From Paenirhizobium selenitireducens ATCC BAA-1503 (GTDB taxonomy: Bacteria > Pseudomonadota > Alphaproteobacteria > Rhizobiales > Rhizobiaceae): a stretch of 64,000 nucleotides of DNA. The notes below the pieces were generated by a model. It ran no database searches and was not told where the DNA came from. It was given only the letters and a program-made list of their open reading frames with translations. The position numbers and the translations under genes are program-made. Shown one piece after another: positions 18,076 through 27,217 of the stretch (position 1 is the first letter of the stretch; each line of letters starts with the position of its first letter). The stretch lies in the NCBI RefSeq assembly GCF_000518785.1, contig NZ_JAEG01000006.1, positions 1 to 64,000 on the forward strand. Reading direction: 5' to 3'.

Positions 18076-19992
18076 CTACCACTTCCCCTCCCGCTTCATC
18101 GCCTCGATCTCGCCGATCGCCCGTTCGCGCTGCCGCTCCCGGCGGATGATCTCGTTGACCGCCGCCTCGTCCGACTTGTCGGCATAGCGGAATTCGCTGT
18201 CGGCATAGCGGTTGATCTCCTGCAGGATCATCTCCATCGTCACCGGCCCGCGCAGCTCGGCGATCATCGCCTTCTTTTCGTCGTAGCCCTTGTGCATGAA
18301 GGCCTCGGGCGTCGCGAACCAGTCGTCCGGCAGTTCGACATCCATCGCCCGCATCTTCACCGCATCGGTGATGTTCTTGATCGCCCGGCCGGTGAAGCGC
18401 GGCTCGGCGAGCTTGATCTCGTGCAGATAGGCGCCGATGTCGGCAAGCGTCTCGATCCGCCCGCGTTCCTTCTCGAACCGCTCCCAGACCGCGACGAGCC
18501 CCTGCTCTTCCGGCCGTCCATGCTTTTCATAGGAAACGCCGACCGCCCGCTTGATCTCCTGGTTGGCAAACAGCTGGTGATCGCCGAGCGGGATCGTGTG
18601 GTTCTTGCCGATCAGCAGGGCGAAGATGTCGATATAGTCCTCTTCCGTCTGCGGCCCGTCGACCAGCCAGCGCGCCCCGGCCCGCTGCCGCAGCGCATCG
18701 TCGACGTTTTCCGGATAGTTGGAGAACATGCCGAAGGTGCAATTGCCGCGCACCACGGTGGACGCCCCGGCGAATGCCTCCATCAGGACAGCGGTGATCT
18801 CGTGCTGGCCGGCCGACGCCCTGTCGTCGGACCGCTTCGCCGCCACCTGGTCGACGTCGTCGATCGTGCCGAAGCCAATGACGCGCGGATTGACAACATT
18901 GTCGATGAAGGCCTTGCAGTTCTGGCCCGACTTGCCCTGGTAGGACGAGATCTGGTCGACGCCGAAATTCTCGTAGTGGAAGCCATAGCCGGCGATCTGG
19001 CAGTAGTCGTTGAGCAGCCCGGCGATCATCTGGATCAGGATGGTCTTGCCGGTCCCCGGCATGCCGTCGCCAATGAAGGTGAAGAGAAAGCCGCCAAGCT
19101 CGACGAAGGGGTTCATCTGCCGGTCGAAATCGTAGGCCATCAGCATCTTGGCGAGTTTCATCGCCTGGAACTTGGCGATGTGGTTGCCGACGATCTCCTC
19201 GGGCTTCTTGAAGGTCATCACCAGCGGCTTGCGCCTCTGTCCGGGCGCGACGTCGAAACCGTCGAGGGTGAAGTCGTCCTGGTCGATGCGGATATGCGTA
19301 TTCTCGAACGATGAAAGCCCGGTGAACCGCGCCTTGCGGGTCAAGAGCCCGTCGATCGCCGCGCGGGCAAAGGCGCGCGCCCGCTGCCCGAGCGTCGCGT
19401 CGTCGGCAGCACCTTTCAGCGCCGCATCGAGCCCGGCCACCATGCTTTTCAGCGCATCCTGCGGCGTGTCGAACAGGAAGTCCGGCTCCGGCGTATCGTT
19501 GACCGGCTCGCCCTCGCCGGCAAGCGTGGAGAGCAGATAGGCGGCCAGCGAAAAGGCCGAAACATAGGCCGAGGCCGACAAGAGCGCCTTGAAGCGGGCG
19601 GCCTCCTCGCCCTGCAAAGGCGCGGTCACATTGCGCGCCTGCAACTGTTCGAGATCCGTCTGCCGGCCAAAGACCTCGCCGATCGCCAGCGAAATCTGGA
19701 GACCGCGCCGCACCCGGTAGAGCACGCCATGCTGCGTCGGCGACAGAAGCGGATCGCTGCTGCCGGACGACTGGATGGTTTTGGCCAGCTCCACCTCGCG
19801 GGTACGCCGCACGCCGCCGGTCGAGACCGTCGAGACGAAGCGCCGCCCGGTGCCGGCCAGCGCGGTGCCGGCCGCCCCCTCGCCCGGATCGAGCGCCACG
19901 AACCGCGTCACCAGCGCCTGCGCCACGGCCAGATGCCGGGCGATCTCGTCCTCGCGAAGGGTGGTGAGGCCTGCGTTCAACCCGTTGCTCAT
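18076..19992 (-). CDS. AAA+ ATPase of a conserved unknown cluster
   Basis: 638 residues. Residues 1-280 form a helical N-terminal region. The AAA+ core has Walker A GDGMPGTGKT at 308-317, Walker B GFGTIDDVD near 374-381, and a probable sensor/arginine-finger segment FSNYPENVDDALRQRAGARW. The hydrophobic-D-D in Walker B instead of D-E is unusual, so hydrolysis should be checked. C-terminal helices include a charged RRERQRERAIGEIEAMKREG tail. The gene begins 3 bp after the stop of the 19996-21144 gene. Predicted remodelling ATPase of the complex; substrate unknown. Confidence 0.82.
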   Translation of the reverse strand: MSNGLNAGLTTLREDEIARHLAVAQALVTRFVALDPGEGAAGTALAGTGRRFVSTVSTGGVRRTREVELAKTIQSSGSSDPLLSPTQHGVLYRVRRGLQISLAIGEVFGRQTDLEQLQARNVTAPLQGEEAARFKALLSASAYVSAFSLAAYLLSTLAGEGEPVNDTPEPDFLFDTPQDALKSMVAGLDAALKGAADDATLGQRARAFARAAIDGLLTRKARFTGLSSFENTHIRIDQDDFTLDGFDVAPGQRRKPLVMTFKKPEEIVGNHIAKFQAMKLAKMLMAYDFDRQMNPFVELGGFLFTFIGDGMPGTGKTILIQMIAGLLNDYCQIAGYGFHYENFGVDQISSYQGKSGQNCKAFIDNVVNPRVIGFGTIDDVDQVAAKRSDDRASAGQHEITAVLMEAFAGASTVVRGNCTFGMFSNYPENVDDALRQRAGARWLVDGPQTEEDYIDIFALLIGKNHTIPLGDHQLFANQEIKRAVGVSYEKHGRPEEQGLVAVWERFEKERGRIETLADIGAYLHEIKLAEPRFTGRAIKNITDAVKMRAMDVELPDDWFATPEAFMHKGYDEKKAMIAELRGPVTMEMILQEINRYADSEFRYADKSDEAAVNEIIRRERQRERAIGEIEAMKREGKW

Positions 19993-19995
19993 CGG

Positions 19996-21144
19996 CTAGA
20001 CCTCGCTGACGACGTTGTTCCCGGAAATGACATGGACCTTGTAATTGCCGAAGATCGCATTGGCCTCGCCCGAGGCATAGAGCGCCTGATAGGCGTCGTG
20101 CGGCACCAGCGCATGCTTTTCATAGGCCGAGACCCCCATGCGCGTGGCTTCGAGGTCGTTTGTGTCGATGTGGAATTCCTGCATCGCCGGCGTCGAGGAG
20201 AAGAAGCCCTTGGTCGCCGGCCGTTCGGCCTTTGAAAACACTTCCTGCATGGTCCAGGTCAGCAGCCAGGCATTTTCCGGTTTCCTGACGCGCGACAGGA
20301 TCTCGTTGATGCGCGCATTGTTCTCGGTGATGCCGGCCGAATAGAACGGCCCGAGCACGAAGCGCCGCAGTTGCTTGGGATGCAGCGTCGGGAAATCCTT
20401 GTCCATGTTGGTGGCGATCGTCGCCGGCGTCAGCGAATAGGCGCCGTTCTTCGAGGCGAAATCGTCGAACTGGGCGGCGAGCTGCGGATTGAGCAGGCCG
20501 CCGACGGGCAGCGGAATGTCGAGATCCGGATTGATCTTGCCGTCCTTGCCGACCAGCAGCTCCTGGATATTCTCCGAGGAATCCTCAATGCCGGCGACAT
20601 AGACCATCGGCAGCGTGTTCGACCCGTCGAACACCGCCCAGGTCACGACGTAATAGGGCCGCCCGGACTTCTCGTTGACCGCGACGCGCACCGTCTCCGG
20701 CAGGACATAGGGCGAGAAGATGTCGCCCTTGCCGATCTGCTCGAGATAGATCCGCTCGGCCATCTGCGACTGCAGGGAGCCTGGAAAGGCCTTGGTGCGC
20801 AGGATGAAATCGGCCATTTCCGCCCGGATCGCCTGGGCGTCAGGAATGTTGGCCAGCCGCTTTTCTGCCGAGAGCCGGTCGTTCTCCAGCTCCAGCACGT
20901 TCTGGAACACCGGAAAGCCGCTCTCGGCGCGGGAGATGCGGAACTGCTCGGTGAAGCCGATCCGGTTCTCCCAGCAGGCGAAGGAATTCTTCAGCCGCGC
21001 CACATAGGGCAACAACAGCTGGCCGGCAAACCCGCTTCCCGCCAGCGCGAGATCCGGATTTGACAGATAGGTCTCCAGCCCGCCGAGCGCGGCGCGGATG
21101 GAGTTGAAATACTGGGCGACGGGTGCGCCGTTTTGCTCGAGCAT
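19996..21144 (-). CDS. Unknown conserved protein in the AAA+/SPFH cluster
   Basis: 382 residues, no transmembrane segment or signal peptide, no recognised domain. The N-terminal half is helical (LKNSFACWENRIGFTEQFRISRAESGF); the central part has GRPYYVVTWAVFDGSNTLPMVYVAGIEDSSE, which reads as a beta-sheet core. Placed 3 bp before the AAA+ gene, it is a likely direct partner or substrate adaptor of that ATPase. The ATG at 21144 is 45 bp after the SPFH gene stop. No function is assigned. Confidence 0.72.
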   Translation of the reverse strand: MLEQNGAPVAQYFNSIRAALGGLETYLSNPDLALAGSGFAGQLLLPYVARLKNSFACWENRIGFTEQFRISRAESGFPVFQNVLELENDRLSAEKRLANIPDAQAIRAEMADFILRTKAFPGSLQSQMAERIYLEQIGKGDIFSPYVLPETVRVAVNEKSGRPYYVVTWAVFDGSNTLPMVYVAGIEDSSENIQELLVGKDGKINPDLDIPLPVGGLLNPQLAAQFDDFASKNGAYSLTPATIATNMDKDFPTLHPKQLRRFVLGPFYSAGITENNARINEILSRVRKPENAWLLTWTMQEVFSKAERPATKGFFSSTPAMQEFHIDTNDLEATRMGVSAYEKHALVPHDAYQALYASGEANAIFGNYKVHVISGNNVVSEV

Positions 21145-21189
21145 CGTCTGGTTTCTTCCAATCCTCTTCGCCCGCAGGGCGCCGCGACC

Positions 21190-22095
21190 TTACTTCACTC
21201 CGATGAAAGGCACGGCCGCTCCGGGGATCATCGTGGTCGGCAGCTGGCCGTCCCAGCGTTCCGCCGCCGTCAACTCGATGAGCGAGGGGTTGTCGCGCAA
21301 GGCGGCGCCCTTGGCGCGGATCGCATCGGCTTCCGCATCGCCGGCAAGCCGCGTCGCCGCGGCCTGTGCCTCGGCCTGGGCCCGCACGGCATCGGCCTGG
21401 GCGTTCGCCTGGGTCACGGTGATCTCGGCCTGCACCTTCTCGCGCTCGGCATTCTGGCGCAGCTTCTGCACCTCGACCTCCGCCAGCATGCGGTTTTCGA
21501 TCGACTGCTCATAGGCGTCGGAGAAATCGATGTTCTCGATCTGCACGCTGTCGATCATCACCGGTCCCTTGACGGAATCGCGGATGGCCGTCTCGGTCTC
21601 GGCATTGAGCCGCACGCGCTCCTGGATGGCAGTCACCGCATTGAACTGCCCGAACACGTTCTTCGCCTGCTCGAACACGCGCCGGTCGATCAATCGCTCG
21701 ACAAGCCCCTCCTCGCTGCCATAGTCGGCATAGATACGTTCGACCTCACCGGCGGGCAGCCGGTAGTTGACGGAGAGCTTGATCACCGCGGCCTGCTGGT
21801 CGCGCGAATAGGCCGGAACCTCGTCATAGATCTGCGCCCGGCTCTGAACGCTGATCTTCACCACCCGGTCGAGGAAGGGGATCTTGAAACCCAGGCCTGG
21901 CTCAGCGGTACCGACGACGGCGCCGGTTCTGAGGATCACGCCGCGTTCGCCCTCGTCGATGGTGTAGAAGGACTTGAGGCCGACGAGGAAGACGAGGAAA
22001 GCAAGCCCCGAGATCACGACGGCCTTGCCGAGCAGTCCGCGGGAGCCCGTCGTCCCGTCACCGCCCGTGGCGGCACCCAAAAGAAATTTGGTCAT
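21190..22095 (-). CDS. SPFH/band 7 (prohibitin-like) membrane protein
   Basis: 301 residues. Transmembrane segment about 27-45 (VVISGLAFLVFLVGL), SPFH domain about 48-200 (DEGERGVILRTGAVVGTAEPGLGFKIP, with NVFGQFNAV and VMIDSVQIENIDF), and a long Ala/Glu/Gln-rich coiled coil 205-270 of the kind that builds SPFH oligomers. It probably forms a ring or microdomain scaffold at the inner membrane. It is not paired as hflK-hflC, and no FtsH is near; instead it is followed by the unknown protein and the AAA+ ATPase. Confidence 0.9.
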   Translation of the reverse strand: MTKFLLGAATGGDGTTGSRGLLGKAVVISGLAFLVFLVGLKSFYTIDEGERGVILRTGAVVGTAEPGLGFKIPFLDRVVKISVQSRAQIYDEVPAYSRDQQAAVIKLSVNYRLPAGEVERIYADYGSEEGLVERLIDRRVFEQAKNVFGQFNAVTAIQERVRLNAETETAIRDSVKGPVMIDSVQIENIDFSDAYEQSIENRMLAEVEVQKLRQNAEREKVQAEITVTQANAQADAVRAQAEAQAAATRLAGDAEADAIRAKGAALRDNPSLIELTAAERWDGQLPTTMIPGAAVPFIGVK

Positions 22096-22217
22096 TCAGT
22101 CCCCCAATGAAGATCCTCTGAAATATCGATCCGGCAAAGGCCGCGCGACCGCTTCGCGAGCCTTGCCGGAGGGCGCGCGGATCGCCGCTCCGCCCCCCCG
22201 GACACCCCAAACGGGCG

Positions 22218-23306
22218 TCACGGCTTCACGTAATTGGCCGAATTGTGCTTGTCGAGAACCGTCTGGAAGCGCCGAGCGAAGGCCTCGTCGGCGAGCTTCT
22301 TGCGGCGCTGGATATCCTGCGTCGCCAGCATGTTCTTCTCATGCAGTTCGAGCAGGTCGCCGATATGCTTCTGGGCGGCGGCACCGACGCCGGCCATGGT
22401 CTCTTCGGCCGCCGTGTCGACCTGGCTGCCGAGCGTGTTGATCTTGTGCGCCACGTCCTGCTGGGCGGCCGTCTTCAGCGAGTCTTCCAGCGCCTTGTAG
22501 AGCACGATGCGCTGCTCCGTATCGATGGTCAGCTTGTTGATCAGCGTGTTCTGCGCCGCGATCTGGTTGTTGAGGCTGTCGACGAAGGTCTGGAACATCG
22601 AAGTATAGCGTTCGAGCGTCTGGCTCTCGGCCAGCAGCTCCTGTTCCTTGGCCTGCGCCTGGTTATACTCGGTCGCAAGCTTCGAGCGCTCGCCCTCCAG
22701 TTCGGTCCGGGCCGACTGGTCGGTCGAGGCAGCGATCCTGTTCTCGATGTCGAGCAGCATCGGGTTCAGTTCCTCGATGCGCTTCTGCGTCGTCTCCAGC
22801 GTGGCGATCGTCACCTTGCGCCGTTCGATCACCTGAATCAGGCTCGCCTCGGAGCTCTTGTAGCGCTGGTCGAGAACGGTGCGCTGCTCCTTCAGGATGC
22901 CGACGATGCTGTCGGACTTGGCCAGCAGTTCCTGCAGGTTTCCGGCGAGCGACATGTTGCGCACCCGCTCGGTGCGCATGCGCTGCGCCTTCTGCTTGGA
23001 GAAGATGCCGATGAACTTCTCGTAGCCCGAATAGCTCTTCATGCTCTCGAACTCGGCGCCGAACACGTTGGTCGCGTCCTCCAGCCCGATGATCAGGTCG
23101 GCGATGTTCGCCTCCATCACCTTCTGCTGCTTGATCACATCCTCGATGCGCGCGTTCTCGATGTCGAAATTGACATCGCCGAGTTTGGTGTCGGCCTTGG
23201 CGAACTGGTCGAGCACCACGCTCGACTGCTCCATCTTGCCCCTCACCTCGTTGACGATGGTGCGGGTCTTTTCGATTTCGCTGTCGAAGGATTGTAGCGA
23301 GGCCAT
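22218..23306 (-). CDS. Long coiled-coil protein heading the SPFH/AAA+ cluster
   Basis: 362 residues from the ATG at 23306 (AGGGAG 8 bases upstream), preferred over the open frame from 23357. Almost wholly helical, with extended heptad-like segments at about 95-260. Glu, Gln and Lys are abundant; there is no transmembrane segment. The C-terminal part (LYKALEDSLKTAAQQ, LLELHEKNMLATQDIQRRKKLADEAF) loosely recalls TelA/toxic-anion-resistance proteins, but this is not secure. First gene of the cluster; an A/T-rich stretch at 23369-23394 probably contains the promoter. Confidence 0.75.
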   Translation of the reverse strand: MASLQSFDSEIEKTRTIVNEVRGKMEQSSVVLDQFAKADTKLGDVNFDIENARIEDVIKQQKVMEANIADLIIGLEDATNVFGAEFESMKSYSGYEKFIGIFSKQKAQRMRTERVRNMSLAGNLQELLAKSDSIVGILKEQRTVLDQRYKSSEASLIQVIERRKVTIATLETTQKRIEELNPMLLDIENRIAASTDQSARTELEGERSKLATEYNQAQAKEQELLAESQTLERYTSMFQTFVDSLNNQIAAQNTLINKLTIDTEQRIVLYKALEDSLKTAAQQDVAHKINTLGSQVDTAAEETMAGVGAAAQKHIGDLLELHEKNMLATQDIQRRKKLADEAFARRFQTVLDKHNSANYVKP

Positions 23307-23462
23307 GCGAACGTCTCCCTGAACTGTCGCCGGATACCCGTCCGGCCCAAGCGGCATGTGACCGCAACCTTATAACAAATCAATGATATTAGAACCGCCG
23401 CGGCTGTCGCCGGACAGAAAAATACAAGTCAGATATGGAGGCTGGCGCTCCGCCTGCAAGGG

Positions 23463-23507
23463 CGGCAGACAAAAACGGGCAGCGGCACGCCTGCGCGCCG
23501 CTGCCCG
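23463..23507 (-). terminator. Terminator of the cytochrome c gene
   Basis: An 11-bp perfect stem (23476-23486 with 23497-23507, CGGGCAGCGGC arm) followed on the minus strand by TTTTTG. It separates the cytochrome gene from the cluster downstream. Confidence 0.88.
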
Positions 23508-23533
23508 GTTGTGAATGGCGATGAACCGGTGGC

Positions 23534-23920
23534 TTACTTAACGGCGGCCGGGTTCTTCAGGTAAGCGATGACATTGGCGATGTCTTCCGGCTTCTTCAGG
23601 CCGGCAAAGGTCATCGTCGTGCCCTTGACCAGGTCACGCGGCTTGGGGAGGTACTCGGTCAGCAACTGCTCGGACCAGACCTTGCCGTCGGCGCCGAATT
23701 CGGTCATGGCCTTCGAATACTTGAAGCCTTCCACGGTGGCGACCTTGCGGTCGACGACGCCCATCAGCGACGGGCCGACCTTGTTCTTGGCTTCGGTGGC
23801 CGTGTGACAGGCCTGGCATTGCTTGAATACCTTGGCGCCGGCGACGGCATCACCTTCGGCAAAGGCTGCGCCCGCCGGAATGGTCAGCGAAGCGGCCAGG
23901 ATCAGACAGCGAAGTTTCAT
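23534..23920 (-). CDS. Class I soluble c-type cytochrome
   Basis: 128 residues from the ATG at 23920 (GGGAGAGTTC directly upstream); the extension to 23971 is rejected. Signal peptide 1-20 ending AAFA. Haem attachment motif CQACH near residue 35, with the axial Met expected in GTTMTFAGL and a C-terminal helix PEDIANVIAYLKN. This is the mitochondrial c/bacterial c2 and c550 type, a periplasmic electron carrier between the bc1 complex and oxidases. It has its own terminator and is divergent from choX. Confidence 0.93.
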   Translation of the reverse strand: MKLRCLILAASLTIPAGAAFAEGDAVAGAKVFKQCQACHTATEAKNKVGPSLMGVVDRKVATVEGFKYSKAMTEFGADGKVWSEQLLTEYLPKPRDLVKGTTMTFAGLKKPEDIANVIAYLKNPAAVK

Positions 23921-24217
23921 GAACTCTCCCTTTGCAATTCGTGGCGCGCCGCGCGAATGCGGCTCGTCCATCGGTCATACTAGAGCAACCATGCGCCATT
24001 TTCCACAGGACGCAATGCCGCGGTCTTAACTTATGTCAAGCGAACCTAATGTTTTCAGGGTCTTCCCCAGGTCAAGGTCGACTTAAGAATCGATCTGAAG
24101 GGGCTTTTTGCCACGTCGCAAACAGGGAGGGGTTTGAGGCGCAAATGCGCAGGTGCGCTTGCTTTTGTGATGTATAGAATGTTGACTTGGGAACATTAAA
24201 AAAAAGGGAGTACCACT

Positions 24218-25174
24218 ATGACGAAAATCAAATTCCACCGCCTGACCATCGCCACCGCTACCGCAGTCCTCGCGCTCGGCACCTTGCCGGCGATGGCGGC
24301 TGAAGCAGAAAGCTGCTCCGCCGTCCGCTTCTCCGACGTCGGCTGGACCGACATCACCTCGACCACAGCAACCGCGTCCGTGCTGCTCAAGGCGCTCGGC
24401 TATGAGCCCACCGTCACGGTTCTCTCGCTGCCGGTCACCTATACCTCGATGAAGAACAAGGACATCGACGTCTTCCTCGGCAACTGGATGCCGAGCCAGT
24501 CCAACGACATCAAGCCCTATACCGAAGACAAGTCGGTCGAATCCTACGGCCCCAACCTCGAGGGCGCGAAGTACACGCTGGCCACCAACGCCAAGGGCGC
24601 CGAGCTCGGCATCAAGGACTTCGCCGACATCGCCAAGCAGAAGGACGCGCTGGAAGGCAAGATCTACGGCATCGAGCCGGGCAATGACGGAAACCGCATC
24701 GTACTCGAGCTGATCGAGAAGAACGAATTCGGCCTCGAAGGCTTCGAAGTCGTCGAATCCTCCGAACAGGGCATGCTCGCCCAGGTCGCCCGCGCCGAAC
24801 AGGACGGCTCGCCGGTCGTCTTCCTCGGCTGGGCTCCGCACCCGATGAACGCCAACTTCAAGCTGACCTACCTGACGGGCGGCGACGCGACCTTCGGCCC
24901 GAACTTCGGCGGCGCCTCGGTCTACACCAACATTCGCGCCGGCTACCTCGCCGAATGCCCGAACGTCGGCAAGTTCATCACCAACCTCAAGTTCTCGCTC
25001 GACATGGAAAACCTCGTCATGGGCGGCATTCTGAACGAGGGCAAGGATCCGGAAGTCGCGGCGACCGATTGGCTGAAGGCCAACGGCTCGGCGATCGAGC
25101 CGTGGCTCGCAGGCGTCACCACCAAGGACGGCGGCGACGCTCTGGCAGCGGTCAAGACCGCACTCGGCCTCTGA
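24218..25174 (+). CDS. choX: Choline-binding periplasmic protein of ABC transporter
   Basis: 318 residues with a signal peptide cleaved near residue 27 (AMAAEAE). Typical ChoX/OpuAC fold; Trp residues in GWTDI, GNWMPSQ and LGWAPHP fit the aromatic box that cages the trimethylammonium group, and two Cys (near 33 and 247) could form the known disulfide. It delivers choline to ChoWV. AAAGGGAG precedes the ATG. First gene of choXWV; a stem-loop after it should leave ChoX in excess over the membrane parts. Confidence 0.94.
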   Translation: MTKIKFHRLTIATATAVLALGTLPAMAAEAESCSAVRFSDVGWTDITSTTATASVLLKALGYEPTVTVLSLPVTYTSMKNKDIDVFLGNWMPSQSNDIKPYTEDKSVESYGPNLEGAKYTLATNAKGAELGIKDFADIAKQKDALEGKIYGIEPGNDGNRIVLELIEKNEFGLEGFEVVESSEQGMLAQVARAEQDGSPVVFLGWAPHPMNANFKLTYLTGGDATFGPNFGGASVYTNIRAGYLAECPNVGKFITNLKFSLDMENLVMGGILNEGKDPEVAATDWLKANGSAIEPWLAGVTTKDGGDALAAVKTALGL

Positions 25175-25187
25175 GGCAACTGACTAA

Positions 25188-25218
25188 GGGAGCGGCGAAA
25201 GCCGCTCCCTCTTCATTC
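25188..25218 (+). terminator. Intercistronic stem-loop after choX
   Basis: Perfect 9-bp stem GGGAGCGGC/GCCGCTCCC with a GAAA tetraloop, followed by TCTTCATTC. It is suited to partial termination or to protecting the choX mRNA 3' end, giving more binding protein than permease. Confidence 0.7.
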
Positions 25219-25253
25219 AGGAGTATCACAAGCCGAAAAGGCACTGGGGAACC

Positions 25254-26129
25254 ATGGACTGGCTGACGGATTACAAGATCCCGATCGGGGTTGGCGCCAA
25301 GGAGGCAGTCAACTGGCTGACCACCAATCTGAAATTCTTTTTCGACTTCATTGCGACGATCCTCAACGCATCGATCAATGCAATGCTGTTCGTGCTTCAA
25401 GCGCCCTATCTGAAGGGTACGGCCTATGCGGAATTCTATCCGCTGGTCATGATCGTCGCGTTTACCGGCGTGGCCTGGCTGATGCGACGCTCCATGGGCA
25501 TCGCGGCCTTCACGCTCGTCGGCCTGCTGGTCATCTACAACCAGGGCTACTGGAAAGAGACCATGGAAACGCTGGCCCTTGTGCTGGCCGCGACCGGCGT
25601 CTCGATGGTGGTCGGCATCCCGATCGGCATCGCCGCGGCCCGCCGTCCTTGGCTCTATTCCGGCATCCGGCCGATCCTCGACCTGATGCAGACGATCCCG
25701 ACCTTCGTCTACCTGATCCCGGCACTGATCTTGTTCGGCCTCGGCATGGTGCCGGGCCTGATCGCCACGGTCATCTTCGCCATTCCCGCGCCGATCCGGC
25801 TCACCCGCCTCGGCATCATCTCCACCCCGCCGTCGCTGGTTGAAGCAGCCCAGGCCTTCGGCGCCACGCCCTCCCAGGTGCTGCGCAAGGTCGAACTGCC
25901 CTTCGCCATGCCGCAGATCATGGCCGGCCTGACCCAGACCATCATGCTCTCGCTGTCGATGGTGGTGATCGCCGCCCTCGTCGGCGCAAGCGGGCTCGGC
26001 GTACCGGTCGTTCGCGCCCTCAATACCGTCAACATCGCCAAGGGCTTCGATTCCGGCCTCTGCATCGTCATCCTCGCCATCATCCTCGACCGCATCTTCC
26101 GGTCATCCGACGAAGGAGACGCCGCATGA
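25254..26129 (+). CDS. choW: Choline ABC transporter permease
   Basis: 291 residues. Several hydrophobic segments (about 60-80, 82-100, 110-135, 145-175, 205-240, 255-275) and the BPD_transp_1 EAA-type loop EAAQAFGATPSQVLRKVELPFAMPQI. Two copies would form the inner-membrane channel with ChoV. It overlaps choV by 4 bp (ATGA), showing translational coupling. Confidence 0.94.
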   Translation: MDWLTDYKIPIGVGAKEAVNWLTTNLKFFFDFIATILNASINAMLFVLQAPYLKGTAYAEFYPLVMIVAFTGVAWLMRRSMGIAAFTLVGLLVIYNQGYWKETMETLALVLAATGVSMVVGIPIGIAAARRPWLYSGIRPILDLMQTIPTFVYLIPALILFGLGMVPGLIATVIFAIPAPIRLTRLGIISTPPSLVEAAQAFGATPSQVLRKVELPFAMPQIMAGLTQTIMLSLSMVVIAALVGASGLGVPVVRALNTVNIAKGFDSGLCIVILAIILDRIFRSSDEGDAA

Positions 26130-27172
26130 CCGCCGTTCAATTCGACAATGTCTCGATCATTTTCGGACCGAACCCGCAGCGCGCGCTGACCATGGCCGAT
26201 GCAGGCCGCAGCCGCGACGAGATCAGCGCCGAGACCGGGCTGGTTCTCGGCGTGGCCAATGCCTCGCTCGACATCAAGGAAGGCGAGATCCTGGTTCTGA
26301 TGGGCCTGTCGGGCTCCGGCAAGTCGACGCTGCTGCGCGCCGTCAACGGGCTTGCGCCCGTGGTGCGCGGCGACGTCAAGGTGTTCAACGACGGCAAGAC
26401 GACCAATCCCTACACCTGTTCGCCACAGCAGCTGCGCGATCTGCGCATGCACACCGTCTCCATGGTGTTCCAGCAGTTCGGCCTGCTGCCGTGGCGCACG
26501 GTTGCGGAAAACGTCGGCTTCGGCCTCGAACTGGCCGGCGTGCCCGATGCCGAGCGCAAGCTGCGGGTGGAAGAACAGCTTGAGCTGGTCAACCTGGCGA
26601 AATGGTCCACGCGCAAGGTACAGGAACTGTCGGGCGGCATGCAGCAGCGCGTCGGACTGGCCCGCGCCTTTGCCACCGGCGCTCCGATCCTTTTGATGGA
26701 CGAGCCCTTCTCGGCCCTCGATCCGCTGATCCGCACCCGCCTGCAGGACGAACTCCTCGAGTTCCAGCGCCGCCTGAAGAAGACCATTCTCTTCGTCAGC
26801 CACGACCTCGACGAGGCCTTCCGCATCGGCAACCGCATCGCCATCATGGAGGGCGGACGGATCATCCAGTGCGGCACGCCGCAGGAGATCGTGCGCAACC
26901 CGGCCGACCAGTACGTCGCCGATTTCGTCCAGAACATGAACCCGATCAACATGCTGACCGCCCGAGACGTCATGCATCCCGGCGTCGGAAGCGGCCCCAA
27001 CGAGGGCAGCGTCGCCGGCACGGCCAAGCCCGAGACGCCGCTCGTCGAGATCCTCGACGTGCTGTCGCGCCAGCCCGGGACAATCGGCGTGGTTGACAAC
27101 GGCGCGATCATTGGGACGATCTCGGCGCAGGATGTCGTCGCCGGACTTACCCTGCACCGGCGCAAGGCCTGA
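26126..27172 (+). CDS. choV: Choline ABC transporter ATPase
   Basis: 348 residues of the ProV/OpuAA type. Walker A GLSGSGKST, Q-loop region FQQFGLLPW, signature LSGGMQQRVGLARA, Walker B ILLMDEPFSALD and switch His FVSHD are all present. The C-terminal part (about 275-345) looks like a single CBS-type domain (LVEILDVLSRQPGTIGVVDNGAIIGTISAQDVV), which in relatives senses ionic strength. ATP hydrolysis drives choline import. Confidence 0.95.
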   Translation: MTAVQFDNVSIIFGPNPQRALTMADAGRSRDEISAETGLVLGVANASLDIKEGEILVLMGLSGSGKSTLLRAVNGLAPVVRGDVKVFNDGKTTNPYTCSPQQLRDLRMHTVSMVFQQFGLLPWRTVAENVGFGLELAGVPDAERKLRVEEQLELVNLAKWSTRKVQELSGGMQQRVGLARAFATGAPILLMDEPFSALDPLIRTRLQDELLEFQRRLKKTILFVSHDLDEAFRIGNRIAIMEGGRIIQCGTPQEIVRNPADQYVADFVQNMNPINMLTARDVMHPGVGSGPNEGSVAGTAKPETPLVEILDVLSRQPGTIGVVDNGAIIGTISAQDVVAGLTLHRRKA

Positions 27173-27192
27173 ACGGACGCATCCGTTCAGGC
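27167..27192 (+). terminator. Stem-loop at the end of choV
   Basis: An 11-bp perfect stem (GCCTGAACGGA arm, 4-base loop) that includes the choV stop codon. No U-tract follows, so read-through into the HugZ-like gene 46 bp downstream is possible. Confidence 0.55.
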
Positions 27193-27217
27193 GACATCGC
27201 ATGAAACGGAGAAAGCC

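Noticed and set aside
21190..22095. SPFH protein considered as HflC or HflK
   Set aside because: No paired hflK/hflC partner is adjacent and the neighbours are different; prohibitin-like SPFH is the safer call.
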